Source: Prorocentrum cordatum
Taxonomy: Eukaryota > Sar > Dinophyceae > Prorocentrales > Prorocentraceae
Direction: 5' to 3'
NCBI GenBank assembly: GCA_963575745.1
Contig: CAUYUJ010004002.1
Span: 501,163-565,162 of the forward strand
DNA: 64,000 nt
The notes below the pieces were generated by a model, which worked only from the letters and a program-made list of their open reading frames with translations, was not told where the DNA came from and made no database searches. The position numbers and the translations under genes were made by a program. Positions 53,741 to 64,000 of the stretch are shown piece by piece. Within the stretch, counting starts at the first letter, position 1. Every line of letters starts with the position of its first letter.

Positions 53741-54399
53741 ATTATCTTTGCCACAGAACCCTTCTAGTGCTTGTAAAGATGTCGGAGCAATGAGTAAGAG
53801 TGATAACCCGAAATCAACTTTTTCAATTCAGACGTGCTGAAACACTAGACAAATGTTATGCGATTGATTGTCGAGGGAGCATCCCTCGTCCAACCCGTGA
53901 GCCTCTCCTAGAGCCTCTGAGGGTTGCAGAAGACTCATACGACACCAAAACCGTCGTCGCAAAGTGCAACATCGATTGCAAACATAAGAGGGGAATATCA
54001 AACACATTGCCCACCAAACATTGAACCGCTGGCAATTCGACAATCCGATTGCTTCGCGCTTCCCGTCGCAAACAGGGTCCCAATGGGGGATTGCCCAAAA
54101 AATGCAACAATTTCGTCGCTCCCGAAGATGTTCGGCACCACATGCCCGCACCCAAATTGCCCAAACAAATCCCCAACACGGCCCACGATACCTCCAAGAG
54201 GACCACAAAAATGCACTCGTCAGGCGCTCTTGGGCCGTCCGGGGACATGATGAAGTGCTTCCAGGACAGCATGAAGCAACACCACAAAACAAAACAAAAC
54301 ACACAAACAGAAGTACCCGAGACGTACCCAACCCCGTCTCCACGCGAGGCGACTTTTTGTGGGCACGCTCCATACACCAGAATGCACTTGCAAGATATG
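53741..54399. other. Unassigned sequence
   Basis: Open frames on both strands; the minus strand at 53,828-54,373 has several Cys/Trp-rich hydrophobic pieces but no recognisable family. Confidence 0.4.
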
Positions 54400-56015
54400 T
54401 ACGATCTCAGCTGCCCTGCACTCCGCCGTGCCTCCCAGGCGAGGTCTCGAGGTGATCTGCGATGCCTTGCACTTCGCCGTGCCTCCCAGTACCTCACGAA
54501 AATGACGACAATTGCACAGTTCGCAGCTCCCGACGGAGCCGCGAGGTCTCAGATGGATCTGCGCTGCACTGCACTCCGCCGTGCCCCCGAGGAACCCATG
54601 AACATGGCGACAACTGTACAGTTCGAAACCCCTGAGGGAGCCGCGAGATCTCGAAATGATCTGCGATGCCCTGCACTCTGCCGTGCCTCCCAGGAGGCCA
54701 AGCAAATTGCGACGGTCCCTCTGGGTATAGCCCACGACAGTGGAGAGAGTTGCGCAGATCGCAGCCACCGAGGGAGCCGCGAGGTCCCAAATGGACTGGA
54801 GCAGCCCTCACCTCGGGTGTGCCTCCAAGGAGCTCGCAACCGTATCGAGAGTTGCGCAATCCGCAGCCACAGAAAGGGCCCGTAAGGTTTCCAAGTGGCC
54901 TGCGATGCCCTGTGCTCCGCCGTGCCTCCCAGGAGCCCACGAAAGTGGCGACAATTGCGTATCTGCGCTGCCCTCGCTTCCGACGTGCCAAGAACTCATG
55001 GCGACAATTGCACAACTCGCAACTCTCGAATGGATCTGCGCTGCCCTCACCTCCGCCGTCGTGCCCCCCGTGAGCCCACGAAAGCCGCGAGGTCTCGAAC
55101 TTATATGTGCTGCCCTGAACTCCGTCGTGCCTCCCAAGAGCCCACGAAACCAATGCGAAATTCGCAACCCCCGAGGGAACCGCGAGGTCTCAGATGGATC
55201 TGCACTGCCCTGCACTCCGCCGTGCCTCCCAGGAATCCACGAAAGTGGCGACAATTGCTCAGTTCGCAGCCCCCGAGGGAGCCACGAGGTCTCGAATGGA
55301 TCCGCGCAGCCCTTACCTCCACCGTTCCCCCCAGGAGCTCACGAACGTGTCAAAATTGTGCAATTCGCAGCCCCAGAAAGCACCCACGAGGTCTCGGAGT
55401 GATCTGCGCTTCCCTGCGCTCCGCCGTGCCTCTCAGGAGCCCACGAAAGTGGCGACAATTGCTCAGTTCGCAGCCCCCGAGGGAGCCACGAGGTCTCAAA
55501 TGGATCGGCACACAGCCTTCACCTCCGCCGTGCCCCCGAGGAGCCCATGAACATGGCGACAAGTTCGCAGTTCGCAACCCCCAAGGGAGCTGCGAGGTCT
55601 TAGATGGACTTGCGCTACCCTCACGTCGGGTGTGCTCCAAAGAGCCCGCAAACGTGGCGACTGCTGCGCAATTCGCAGCCCCCGAGGGAGCCGCGAGGTC
55701 TCAAATGGATCTGCGTTGCCCACACCGCCGCCGTGCCTCCCAAGAGCCCAAAAGAGTCCACGAAAGTGGCCACAGGTGCGCGGACCGCAGTCCCCGACGG
55801 GAGCCGCGAGGTCTCGCCTGATTCTGCGCTGCCCTCACCTCTGCTGTGACTCCCAAGAGCCCACGACAGTGAAGACAATTACGCAATTCGCATCCTGAGA
55901 AAGAAACCGCGACGTCTCGGAGTGATCTGCGCTGCCCTGCACTCCGCCGTGCCTCCCAGGAGCCCACGGAAGTGTCGACACCTGCACAGGTCGCAGCCCC
56001 CGACGGAGCGCACAA
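54400..56015 (+). repeat. 102-bp satellite (GAGGTCTC...GATCTGCGCTGCC)
   Basis: About 15 units. The GAGGTCTC landmark occurs near 54,441, 54,543, 54,645, 55,183, 55,286, 55,388, 55,490, 55,594, 55,695 and 55,808, giving a modal spacing of 102 with some longer and shorter units. Each unit continues ATCTGCGCTGCCCTG, CTCCGCCGTGCCTCCCAGGA, GCGACAATTGC and GCAGCCCCCGAGGGAGCC. 102 is a multiple of 3, so frames of 200-300 codons stay open on both strands. Confidence 0.95.
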
Positions 56016-56066
56016 GATGCAGGTGGAGAAGGACGGATGGGGTGGAGAAGACGCGTGGGCGGTGCA

Positions 56067-56118
56067 CTATTCAAAACGAGAACCAAGTACTGGGGGGCTG
56101 GGAAACGTAGGGGAACCG
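56067..56118 (+). repeat. Satellite junction module, copy 2 (diverged)
   Basis: CTATTCAAAACGAGAACCAA, then GGGGGGCTGGGAAACG, resembles the modules at 10.25 and 60.04 kb. It follows the 102-bp satellite after a GGTGGAGAAGGA purine stretch. Confidence 0.55.
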
Positions 56119-56605
56119 ATGCCTCTCCTCGAGGCCACCAGATAGGTACCAAGAGGAAGAGCAAGATGAGACGGGGGAATATGAATCCTGGTACGGAGGT
56201 GAGCAAGGAAGAGGGGAACACTAAGAGACTGAATCCTGGTATGGATTACAATCATCGGCCGGAACTGATTCGGAACGCACGCGTCCGTGCGGTTCCGTTG
56301 CGTTGTGTGCGCATGTGCTCGTGCCTTGGACTCTTGTCTCCCCAATATTACATCGTGAGCCCGCGCGGCCAACCACAATACAAAAAATTGTCCTAAAATA
56401 TCCGCCGGCCCCCTTATGGGGCAACCAGGCTGTAAGACCAGGGTTTGCTGTTCCCTGCGCCAGTTCCAGTTTCCAGTTTCCACGGTTACAGTTCTGCTTT
56501 ATGCTGCTTACTGGTCCTTGTTGTAGACTGCGCGAGGGGGGGGAGCCGAAAAGCATCCTGGTTAGCAGCTCCTGGGAGGGCTCTCAGAATTTCTGGGGGG
56601 GTCGA
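56119..56605. other. Unassigned sequence
   Basis: No gene recognised between the two satellites. Confidence 0.5.
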
Positions 56606-57330
56606 AATTAACACCCCTCACGCAGATCGGCGGGGTCAGGGTCCAAAAACACACAGGATTTGCCACATATCTGAAATCCGGCGGCACCCCTCAAGCAGAT
56701 CGCCGGGGTCAGGGTCGAAAAACCAATGGGATTTGCAACATTTCTGAAATTTGGCGGCACCCCTCACGCAGATCGCCGTGGTCAGGGTCAAAAAACATAT
56801 GGGATTTGCCACATGCGGCGGCACCCCTCACGCAGATCGCCGGGGTCAGGGTCGAAAAACCAATGGGATTTGCCACATGTCGAAAATCTGGTGGCACCCC
56901 TCACGTACATCGCCGGGGTCAAAGTCCAAAAGCCCAAGGGATCTGCCACATTTCTAAAATTCGGTGGCACCCCTCACGTAGATCGCTGGGGTCAGGGTCG
57001 AACAACCAATGGGATTTGCCACATGTCTGAAATTCGGTGGTACCCCTCACGCAGATCGGGTCAGGGTCGAAAAACGCATGGGATTTGCAATATTTCTAAA
57101 ATTTGGCGGCACCCCTCACGCAGATCGGCGGGGTGAGGGTCCAAAAACCAATTGGATTTGCCACATTTCTGAAATTCGGTGGCACACCTCCTGCAGATCG
57201 GCGGGGTCAGGGTCGAAAAGCACAAGGGATGTACCACATGTCTTGAAATTCGGTGGCACCCCTCACGCAGATCGGTGGGGTCAGGGCCAGAAAACATTTT
57301 GGATCTGCAACATTTCAATACTTCGAAGAC
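56606..57330 (+). repeat. 73-bp satellite (CACCCCTCACGCAGATCG)
   Basis: About ten units. The CACCCCTCA landmark is near 56,612, 56,685, 56,758, 56,822, 56,895, 56,968, 57,041, 57,110, 57,183 and 57,257: modal 73. One unit lacks the ~9-base TTTCTGAAAT step. Each unit also has GGGGTCAGGGTCGAAAAACC and GGGATTTGCCACAT. 73 is not a multiple of 3, so coding is very unlikely. Confidence 0.97.
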
Positions 57331-58780
57331 CAGCTTTTTGCACAGCATACGAGAGCAAGCTCGAAATGCAACAACGAATTCAACAATATCATCAGAATCT
57401 CAATTTGTCTTGCCGATTACTCATCGTCTTCGCGTGAAGTCCCGACGCTGCTTCACGGCGGCGCCAAGGCCTCATGATTTCGCTTTTGCATTGCCCATTA
57501 TCCGAGAGAGGATGCCGGCGGCAGGGGGCGAAGCCCTTACGGACAACCGAATCGGGCCACGGAAGCTCCAACGCAGTTGCCAGTCATGACCCGAAGGTGG
57601 CCCGAAAGATCCCAGCTACCCGAGTGGCCCCGATATTGGCCTCACCAGAGCCAAGTGGCGGCTCAGCCTGGGGGGGCGGCGGGAGAGGGCGTAAGCGCGG
57701 CCCTTGAGATACTCCCGCCTGTCACCTTCCAGCGGTCGCCGCCCCTGGCGTCTCCCCGCCCAACCCATCCCTCTCTCTCTCTCTCTACACATGTCGCTCA
57801 CCCCCTCACTCCATCTACCAACAACGTTCACTCTGCCAAGCCCTGCCTTCGCTGTCGCCCTTCTCCTTCCTCCCTAGCAATCCATCGCCCTCCCTCATCC
57901 GTCATACATATGTTGGTACGGGGCGCACGAACTGGAAATATTTGTGTACAAGGCGTCACCCACATGATGCGAAGAGGACACATACTGTGCAAATCGTGCC
58001 CTCACCTGGGTCCTCTTGAGAATGGGCATGTAGCCGTGGATATCAAACACCCGGCCTCCTCCGCTCAAATACACCGCCCCCCTCACGGAGTGTCCTCTCA
58101 CCCCTGGTATATATCTCTACAAGGTTATGTCGCACTTGATTGTGTATACGGTTCTCTCTCAATATGTTTCCCCTCCCTCTCTTTATATGAAAGAAATATA
58201 TACACACACGTATATCTGCCCCTGTGTGCTCATAAAACCCGAGCTGTGTATTTACCTGCCCACAACACTATCTCCCAACCGATGGTTGGCAACGCGTTCA
58301 CTGCCTCTCTCTCTCACAATGTCTCCCTCTTTTTCCCACACATTGTCCTACTATTGCCATCCACTGTTTCGCAACAACAACCATGCGACGCACTCCTGCG
58401 TTATCCCTAATTGCCGTCTCATCCTTGCTGCCACTCAGTGTCGCTGCCTCACTCTTTCTCTCTCTCGTTCTGTCGTTCTCTCTCTCTCTTTCCCTGCACG
58501 TCGCCGCATTCCTTGACACCCTCCATGCTCCCTTCTACCCCAACACTCTACAAGGCAAGCTGAAACCGCGCTCTCCCCCACGCTTGGTACCCCCATGCGT
58601 CACACCCCATTCTTGTCTGGGGCTCACATGGCCTACAGATCACACCCATCCCCACAATACTTGTGCAACTTCTGAAAGCCTAGGCCGCATGCTTGAACCT
58701 ATACCCTCTCCTCTATATACGTTAACACGCCTGCATACAAGTATCGCCTGCCCTTTCGAATTTCTCCGCCGCACACAAAA
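57331..58780. other. Unassigned, CT-rich in places
   Basis: CT tracts near 57,770-57,790 and 58,300-58,490. Frames up to 277 codons are Ser/Pro/Leu-rich and unrecognised. Confidence 0.45.
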
Positions 58781-58789
58781 TGCAATGCG

Positions 58790-58930
58790 TAACACAGTGC
58801 CTTCATGCCAGAGACAATGGTGCCGAAGACGACGTGCTTGCCTTATTCAAGCGACGGGTTATGAAACAACTCATGGGGACACACACGTTCGTAAAGCGAG
58901 GCCAGCATTCCGGTCACAGGGCCGGGGCAT
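58790..58930 (-). pseudogene. Cyclophilin-type PPIase fragment
   Basis: Reading leftward from 58,842, one frame gives GKHVVFGTIVSGMKAL, the signature of cyclophilin peptidyl-prolyl cis-trans isomerases (usual form LDGKHVVFGxVxxGM). Just upstream the same frame gives NPSLE then TAA (58,845-58,843) where P-x-LD is expected. A different frame a little further upstream gives TN...SCFIT, resembling the preceding TNGSQFFIT strand with an insertion and a one-base shift. The rest of the ~165-residue domain is not legible on either side. I read it as a decayed partial copy; the enzyme would catalyse proline isomerisation during folding. An exon of a live gene is unlikely given the stop and shift. Confidence 0.65.
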
Positions 58931-60036
58931 GCGCACCATGTGTGATAGTATGCCAGATTCGCGTTGTAGCGGCGTTGATCTGTTATGTTGTTAAGTTTGG
59001 GTTGGTGGGGGCGGGGGGGGCGGGGGTCACCAATTGTCGCAGCTTCGGCGACGCAACAGGGGGACATGACGAGCATACTACTTCACTGCAAAGAATCGTG
59101 GGACGTGCACCTCTGATCTCAATCAATATCCCTGAATTCACGGCGGTGAGGCTGGGATTTACAACACTCGCGCATACACAGATACGTTGAAATCGTGATT
59201 CACGCTGTTGGGCCTCTCCCAGAAACTCCGCGGAGCTACCTCAGCGAATAAAAACGCTGAGGTCACATACTTCACCACACGACATATGGATGCCTCAGGG
59301 CGTGGACCCATCTTAAAGATATGCGGGCACATGGGCGCACTCGTGTGACCTTGTTTGAAGGAGAAGGCGATGCGGAAGAGGGAACATGAGAACGCAGAAA
59401 CAGGAATGATGATATGTTATGATGAGTGAGAAGTGGAAAGGATGAGGCAAGGGTCAGGAGGAGAAAACTTGTGAGGATCTAGAGGATGAATATCTAAGGC
59501 GCAAGCGGCGAGCCACTGCCGCCCAATGCATTCGAAACAACGTCGTTGTAGCCGTTAGCTGACACATGAGGACCGGCTTGGACCGTCTTGGGGCTTCATT
59601 CGGACTCTAGGTGTGCCCTCCTGCACAGTCTTGGGGAATCCTATCCTGGGATACTGGGGGAGGGATGGGGTCCTAAGGACGAGGCGCCTCACATAATGTA
59701 AATCCACCCCTGGATCCCCTCACATCATTAGGACCCCATCTCTGAACTACCGACTCTGCTGGAAACGGGCATATTCTACTTCCACTGGCTTCCGCCACCC
59801 GCGCTGTCCCTCCGCCGTTTTTTTTTTCCGCGCGAGAAGCAGGAGAAGGAGAATGAGGGTGCAGGGCAGTGTGAGTGAAAAAGAGAATGCGGAGGGAGGG
59901 AAAGGAGGAATAATGGGGGAAGGGTGAGGATGAGAAGAATGATGGGCAGGAGGGAACGCAACGAAAACGCATGCTTAAGACATCGCCGCCCCCTGTCTGT
60001 GAGAAGAACCCTGTTTTGTGGAGAACGCGCTCGGCC
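58931..60036. other. Unassigned sequence
   Basis: Mixed composition, no gene recognised; purine-rich near 59,830-59,940. Confidence 0.5.
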
Positions 60037-60085
60037 AGTGTTCCCGACCATCCTGTGGTGTTGGGTCCTCGTTTTGAAGAGACAG
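60037..60085 (-). repeat. Satellite junction module, copy 3
   Basis: Reverse complement of the module at 10,250-10,306 with about six differences over 47 bases. A TCCTCC-rich tract lies between it and the satellite, mirroring the purine tract at 10.1 kb. Confidence 0.75.
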
Positions 60086-60149
60086 CGCCCAGCGTCTCCT
60101 CCTTCCTCCTGCCCCTCCTCCCACCCTTGCAGCTGCCCTCCGCATGTCC

Positions 60150-62280
60150 ACCATTTCACCGCACCCAGCGCAGCGCTTCGTGGCCCCATAGGGAACTCCA
60201 CCGAAGGCCCCAGTGGCTGTGATCACATGCGCCCCGCGCAACCAAACCGAAAGCCCCAACGGCTGTGATCACATGCGTCAAGTGCCACCTTGTACGGCCT
60301 TCCGTGGCCCCGTAGGGAGCTCCACCGAAGGCTCCAGTGGCTGTGATCACATGCGGCCCGCGCCACTCAGCAAGGCCTTTCGTGGCCCCATATGAAGCCC
60401 CACCGAAGGCCCAAATGGCTGTGATCACATGCGCAGCGCGCCACTCAGCACGGCGCTTCGTGTCCCCATCGGGAGCTCCACCGAAGGTCCCAGCGGCTGT
60501 GATCACATCCGCCCAGTACGGTGCTTCGTGGCCCCAGAGGGTGATGGCTTTAATCACATGCGTCAAGCGCCACTCAGCACGGCCTTTCGTGGCCCCATAG
60601 GGAGCTCCACCGAAGGCCCCAGTAGCTGTGATCACATGCGGCCCCAGTGGATGTGATCACATGCGCCACGTGCTACCCAGTACGGCGCTTCGTGGCCCCA
60701 TAGGAAGCTCCACCATGCGTCAAGCGCCACCCAGTACGGCACTTCGTGGCCCGTTAGGGAGCTCCACCGAATGCCCCAGTGGCTAAGATCATATGCGCCC
60801 CGCGCTACTCAGTACGGCCGTTGGTGGCCCAATAGGGAGCTCCACCAGAGGCCCCAACGGTTGTGATCACACGCAACAGGCGCTACCCAGTACGGCGCTC
60901 CGTGGCCCCATAGGCACCGAAGGCCCCAGTGGCTGTAATCACATGCGTCACGCGCCACCAAATACGGCGCTTCATGGCCCCATGGGTGGCTCCACCGCAG
61001 GCCCCAGTGGCTATGATCACATGCGTCACGCACCACTCAGCACGGCCGTTCGTGGCCCCATAGGGTGCTCCACCGAAGGCCCCCGTGGCTGTGATCACAC
61101 GCGTCAGGCGCTACCCAGTACGGCGCTTCGTGGCCCCATAGGGAGCTCCACCGAAAGCCCCAGCGGTTGTGATCACATGCGATCCGCGCCACTCAGTGCG
61201 GCGCTTCGTGGCCACATAGGGAGCTCTAACTAAGGCCTCAGTGGTTGTGATCACATGCGTCAGGCACCACCCAGTACGGCGCTTCGTGGCCCCACAGGGA
61301 GCTCCACTGAAGGCCTCAATGGCTGTGATCACATGGGCCCCGCGCCACTCAGTACGGCGCTTCGTGGCCCCATGGGTGGCTCCACCGCAGGCCCCAATGG
61401 CTGTGATCACATGCGTCAGGCGCTACCCAAAACCGCGCTTCGTGCCCCATAGGGGGCTCCACCGAAGGCCCCAATGGCTAAGATCACATGCGCCCCGAGC
61501 ACCACTGAGTAAGGCCTTCCGTGGCCCCATAGGGAGCTTCACCGAAGGCCCCAGTGACTGTGATCACATGCGTCAGGCGCCACCCAGTACGGCGCTTCGT
61601 GGCCCCACAGGGAGCTCCACTGAAGGCCCCTGTCGCGATGATCACATGGGCCCCGCGTCACTCAGTATGGCTTTTCGCGGACCCATAGGGAGCTCCACCG
61701 AAGGCCCCAGTGGCTGTGATCACATGCGCCCCGCACTACTCAGTACGGCCCTTGGTGGCCCCATAGGGAGCTCCACCAGAGGCCCTAATGGCTGTGATCA
61801 CATGGGCCCCGCGCCATTCAGTACGGCCTGTCGCGGCCCCATAGGGAGCTCCACCGAAGGCCCCAGTGGAGGTAATCACGCGTTTCGTGGCCCCATACGG
61901 AGCTCAACCGAAGGCCCCAGTGGCGATGCTCGCTTGCGTCCCCCGCCCATTTCGGCATACCCCTCACGAGCTTCGTGGCCCCATAGGGAGCTCCACCGAA
62001 GGTCCCAGTGACGACGTTCGCATGCGCCCCCCGCCAATCTCGGCATACCCATCACGAGTCTCGTGGCCCCATATGGAGCTCCACCGAAGGTCCCAATGGC
62101 GACGTTCGCATGGCGGCCCCGCTCCATTTGTGCGCACACCTCACACGTTTCGTGGCCCCATATGGAGAGCATCACCGAAGGCCCCAATGGCTGCGCCCGC
62201 ATGCGACTTCGCCCGATTTCGGCATACCCTTTACACGCTTCGACATCTCATGGGGAGGTCTACCGAAGGCGAGTCACACA
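60150..62280 (-). repeat. 78-bp satellite, minus orientation
   Basis: About 27 units with TGATCACATGCG near 60,344, 60,422, 60,500, 60,629, 61,014, 61,092, 61,170 and 61,248: spacing 78. Each unit has GCGCTTCGTGGCCCCATAGG, GAGCTCCACCGAAGGCCCCA and GGCTGTGATCACATGCG. On the minus strand it reads GGCCTTCGGTGGAGCTCCC and GGGGCCACGAA, the same order as the 9-kb and 63.5-kb arrays. From ~61,870 the TGATCA core is replaced by a GACGTTCGCATGCG-type core and CATTTCGGCATACCC, linking the two variants. 78 is a multiple of 3, so 26-residue repeats stay open (GCDHMRPAPLSTAFRGPIGS). Confidence 0.95.
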
Positions 62281-62447
62281 ACTGCGATAGTCACAACGGC
62301 ATATTGTTGGGCCCTTCGCCAGGATAATTCCCCAATCAGAGCTTGCCTCTGTAGGGGTCCTAGCGGATTCATATGGTCAGGTTAAGTTTGCCGCCGATTT
62401 TCGCTGCACGCCCTGGTGCCTGGGTGCCCGGGGGTGCCCTGGTGCCC
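62281..62447. other. Spacer before the TATAGCCC array
   Basis: Contains GGTGCCTGGGTGCCCGGGGG just before the array; the first TATAGCCC array is similarly preceded by GGGTGCCCGG. Confidence 0.6.
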
Positions 62448-62705
62448 GCCCAGTAGCCCTATAGACTCATAACCCTTGAGTCTTATAGCCTTTTAGCCCT
62501 ATAGCTCTATAGCCCTGTAGCCCCAATAGCTTTATAACCCTATAGCCCTAATAGCTCCATAGCTTTATATCCTTTATAACCCTATGGCCATATATCCCTA
62601 TTGCCCTATAGCCCTCTAGCTCTCTAGCCCTCTAGCCCGATAGCCCTATAGCCTTATAGCCCTATCGCCCTATAGCCCTTTAGCCCCATAACCCTATATC
62701 CTTAA
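62448..62705 (+). repeat. TATAGCCC array, copy 2
   Basis: TATAGCCCTATAGCC, TTTTAGCCC and CTCTAGCCC words at 8-10-base spacing, followed by AGATTTATGATTGGGA and GGTATCATTGTTTTC, which resembles the right flank of copy 1. Confidence 0.9.
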
Positions 62706-62970
62706 CAAGATTTATGATTGGGATTTTTATCTGGTATCATTGTTTTCTTAAGTCCGTAGTAGCCTAGTGGGCCATCTTGGGAATGTCTTTCTGTGAGCAA
62801 GGACATTTTGCCCTGACGGATTGTAATTGTCATCGCAAGGAGCGCAGGGGACATCGAACATAGCGCAGCATCAACGCTCGAAGAGAAGCAACTTACGACG
62901 CGCCCGCAGCAACGGCTGCTGGCTCATTGGGCCCGCGCTGCTGTAAGTAGCCAAACCCTCTCATATCACA

Positions 62971-63114
62971 TGGCGAAGCTCCGGAAATCCAGCGAGGCCA
63001 GGGGGAGGGCAGAAGGGGGCAGGCCTTCTCAAAAGGCAGCGGGGCTTCTGAGAAGCCCTCGCGCCTTCTGAGAAGGCCTGCCCCCTCTCACGTCCCCCCT
63101 GGGTTCGTCGCCGA
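62971..63114. mobile_element. Family 2 inverted-repeat element, copy 5
   Basis: Inner arms are strong: GGGGGCAGGCCTTCTC on the left and GAGAAGGCCTGCCCCC on the right, with CTTCTGAGAAG words between. The outer right end GGGTTCGTCGCCGA matches the family; the outer left end is decayed. Confidence 0.7.
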
Positions 63115-63525
63115 ATGTTAGAACTGTGGTAAAACTGCACGAGATGTAGTGAGAAGCCATTTTGGACAATTATCACGCCACTGAATTCTGAAGCGCAAGC
63201 AACGACCCCCCCCCGTGCAATGTCTTGCTGGGGGGGAGGAGCGCGAAAATGTTGGCAGTGAGCACGCCACCGGCTGACATATATGCGCCATATGATAAAT
63301 CGCACACCACTGAACGCAGAGGCGCAATCGGCACCGCGCCCCCAATCGATCCGGCGCTGGGGGAGGAGGAAAGGCGAGAGCGACAAGATGGGTGGTGAAC
63401 GCACACTATATGTGGTGGTAAACGACTGAACATGAACATGAACAAACGGTGGCAGCGCAGAACATATCCGGACGAAAGGCCCAACCATATGAATTCATGG
63501 CCAACGCAATTGTGAGCGTCGCCGT
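63115..63525. other. Unassigned sequence
   Basis: No gene recognised. GCGCAAGCAACGACCCC and GCGCAATCGGCACCGCG near 63,191 and 63,322 begin two ~130-base similar units, each also carrying CACTGAA and a GGGGGAGGA stretch. Confidence 0.45.
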
Positions 63526-64000
63526 CGGTGGAGTTCCCTATGAGGCCACGAAGCGTGCGAAGGGAGTGCCGAAACGGGTGGGGTTACGCATGGGCGCGCT
63601 GCCGCTGGGGCCTCGCCTGTTGGGCTCGCAATGGGGCAACGAAGCGTGCGAGGGGTGTGCGACACTAGGCGGGGGAGACGCATGTAACCACTGTATTTGG
63701 GGCCCCTCGGTGGGATCCCCCACGGGGCAACGAAAGGTGCGACGGGTGTGCCGACATGGGCGGGGGGGGAGGGGCGCATGGAAGCACTGCCGCTGAGACC
63801 TTCGGTGGGGACCCCTATGGTGCCACGAAGCGTGACGGGTGTGCCGAAATCGGCCTGAGGGGGGCGCATGTGAGAACTGCCGAGGCCTTCGGCGAAACCC
63901 CCTATGGGCCACGAAATGTGAGGGGTGTGCCAACAAGGGCTTCGGGGGCGCATTTGAACACTGCCACTGAGGCCTTCAATCGACCTCCCAATGGGGCCAT
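63526..64000 (+). repeat. ~90-bp satellite, plus orientation, open-ended
   Basis: Five units with CCACGAAGCGTG-type words near 63,547, 63,635, 63,728, 63,824 and 63,908, each with GGTGTGCCGA, GGGGCGCATG and GCC(T/C)TCGGTGG. It belongs to the same family as the 9-kb array and runs off the window end. Confidence 0.9.

Noticed and set aside
53030-53793. Pro/Thr/Arg/Asp repeat proteins of 200+ codons
   Set aside because: Translations of the CGCGACCCACC minisatellite, open in all frames.
61241-62011. 256-codon repeat protein
   Set aside because: It is the 78-bp satellite translated; frame is kept because 78 is a multiple of 3, and other frames and the other strand are open too.

Overview
The window reads as a gene-poor nuclear segment of a large, GC-rich eukaryotic genome. 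A dinoflagellate is the best guess. The reasons are the high GC, dense decayed repeats, many unrelated satellite arrays, broken non-LTR retroelements and small decayed fragments of eukaryotic genes (calmodulin-type EF-hand, cyclophilin). This is an inference. I found no spliced-leader sequence, rRNA, tRNA or organelle gene that would fix the lineage. I see no intact conventional gene, no bacterial operon structure and no CRISPR array. Many long open frames here come from GC-rich or tandemly repeated DNA and are open in several frames on both strands.

Layout. 0-8.5 kb: GC-rich sequence with an ATC trinucleotide tract, a 284-bp tandem duplication and a 15-bp minisatellite. 9.1-10.3 kb: a ~90-bp satellite ending in a purine tract and a junction module. 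10.3-16.9 kb: dispersed repeats, a pair of hairpins at 12.2 kb and microsatellites. 16.9-18.9 kb: a frameshifted LINE (endonuclease plus N-terminal reverse transcriptase). 19.2-19.8 kb: an inverted pair of coding-like units. 20.7-24.8 kb: a LINE C-terminal remnant and GC-rich unassigned frames. 25-29.2 kb: two families of short inverted-repeat elements with attached microsatellites. 30.9-39.4 kb: G-rich repeats, a ~450-bp segmental duplication, a TTGG array and a composite higher-order repeat. 33.3-33.9 kb: a minus-strand coding-like fragment. 39.4-41.0 kb: a minus-strand EF-hand pseudogene candidate.

41.5-44.2 kb: more inverted-repeat elements and GGA/CTT arrays. 44.4-47.6 kb: CCCGACC, TATAGCCC and ~295-bp satellites. 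48.3-53.7 kb: 10- and 12-bp minisatellites, the ~295-bp satellite again in the opposite orientation, and a GCGACCC array with a conserved flank. 54.4-57.3 kb: a 102-bp and a 73-bp satellite. 58.8 kb: a cyclophilin pseudogene fragment on the minus strand. 60.0-62.3 kb: a 78-bp satellite that is the reverse-strand relative of the 9-kb array. 62.4 kb: a second TATAGCCC array. 63.5 kb to the end: the same satellite family again on the plus strand.

No genes cooperate in a visible pathway. What links the parts is repeat organisation: the same families recur in different orders and orientations, often with shared flanks, which suggests duplication, inversion and tandem amplification of composite modules. 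All homology statements are by-eye comparisons within the window or against known family motifs. No alignment or database search was run.
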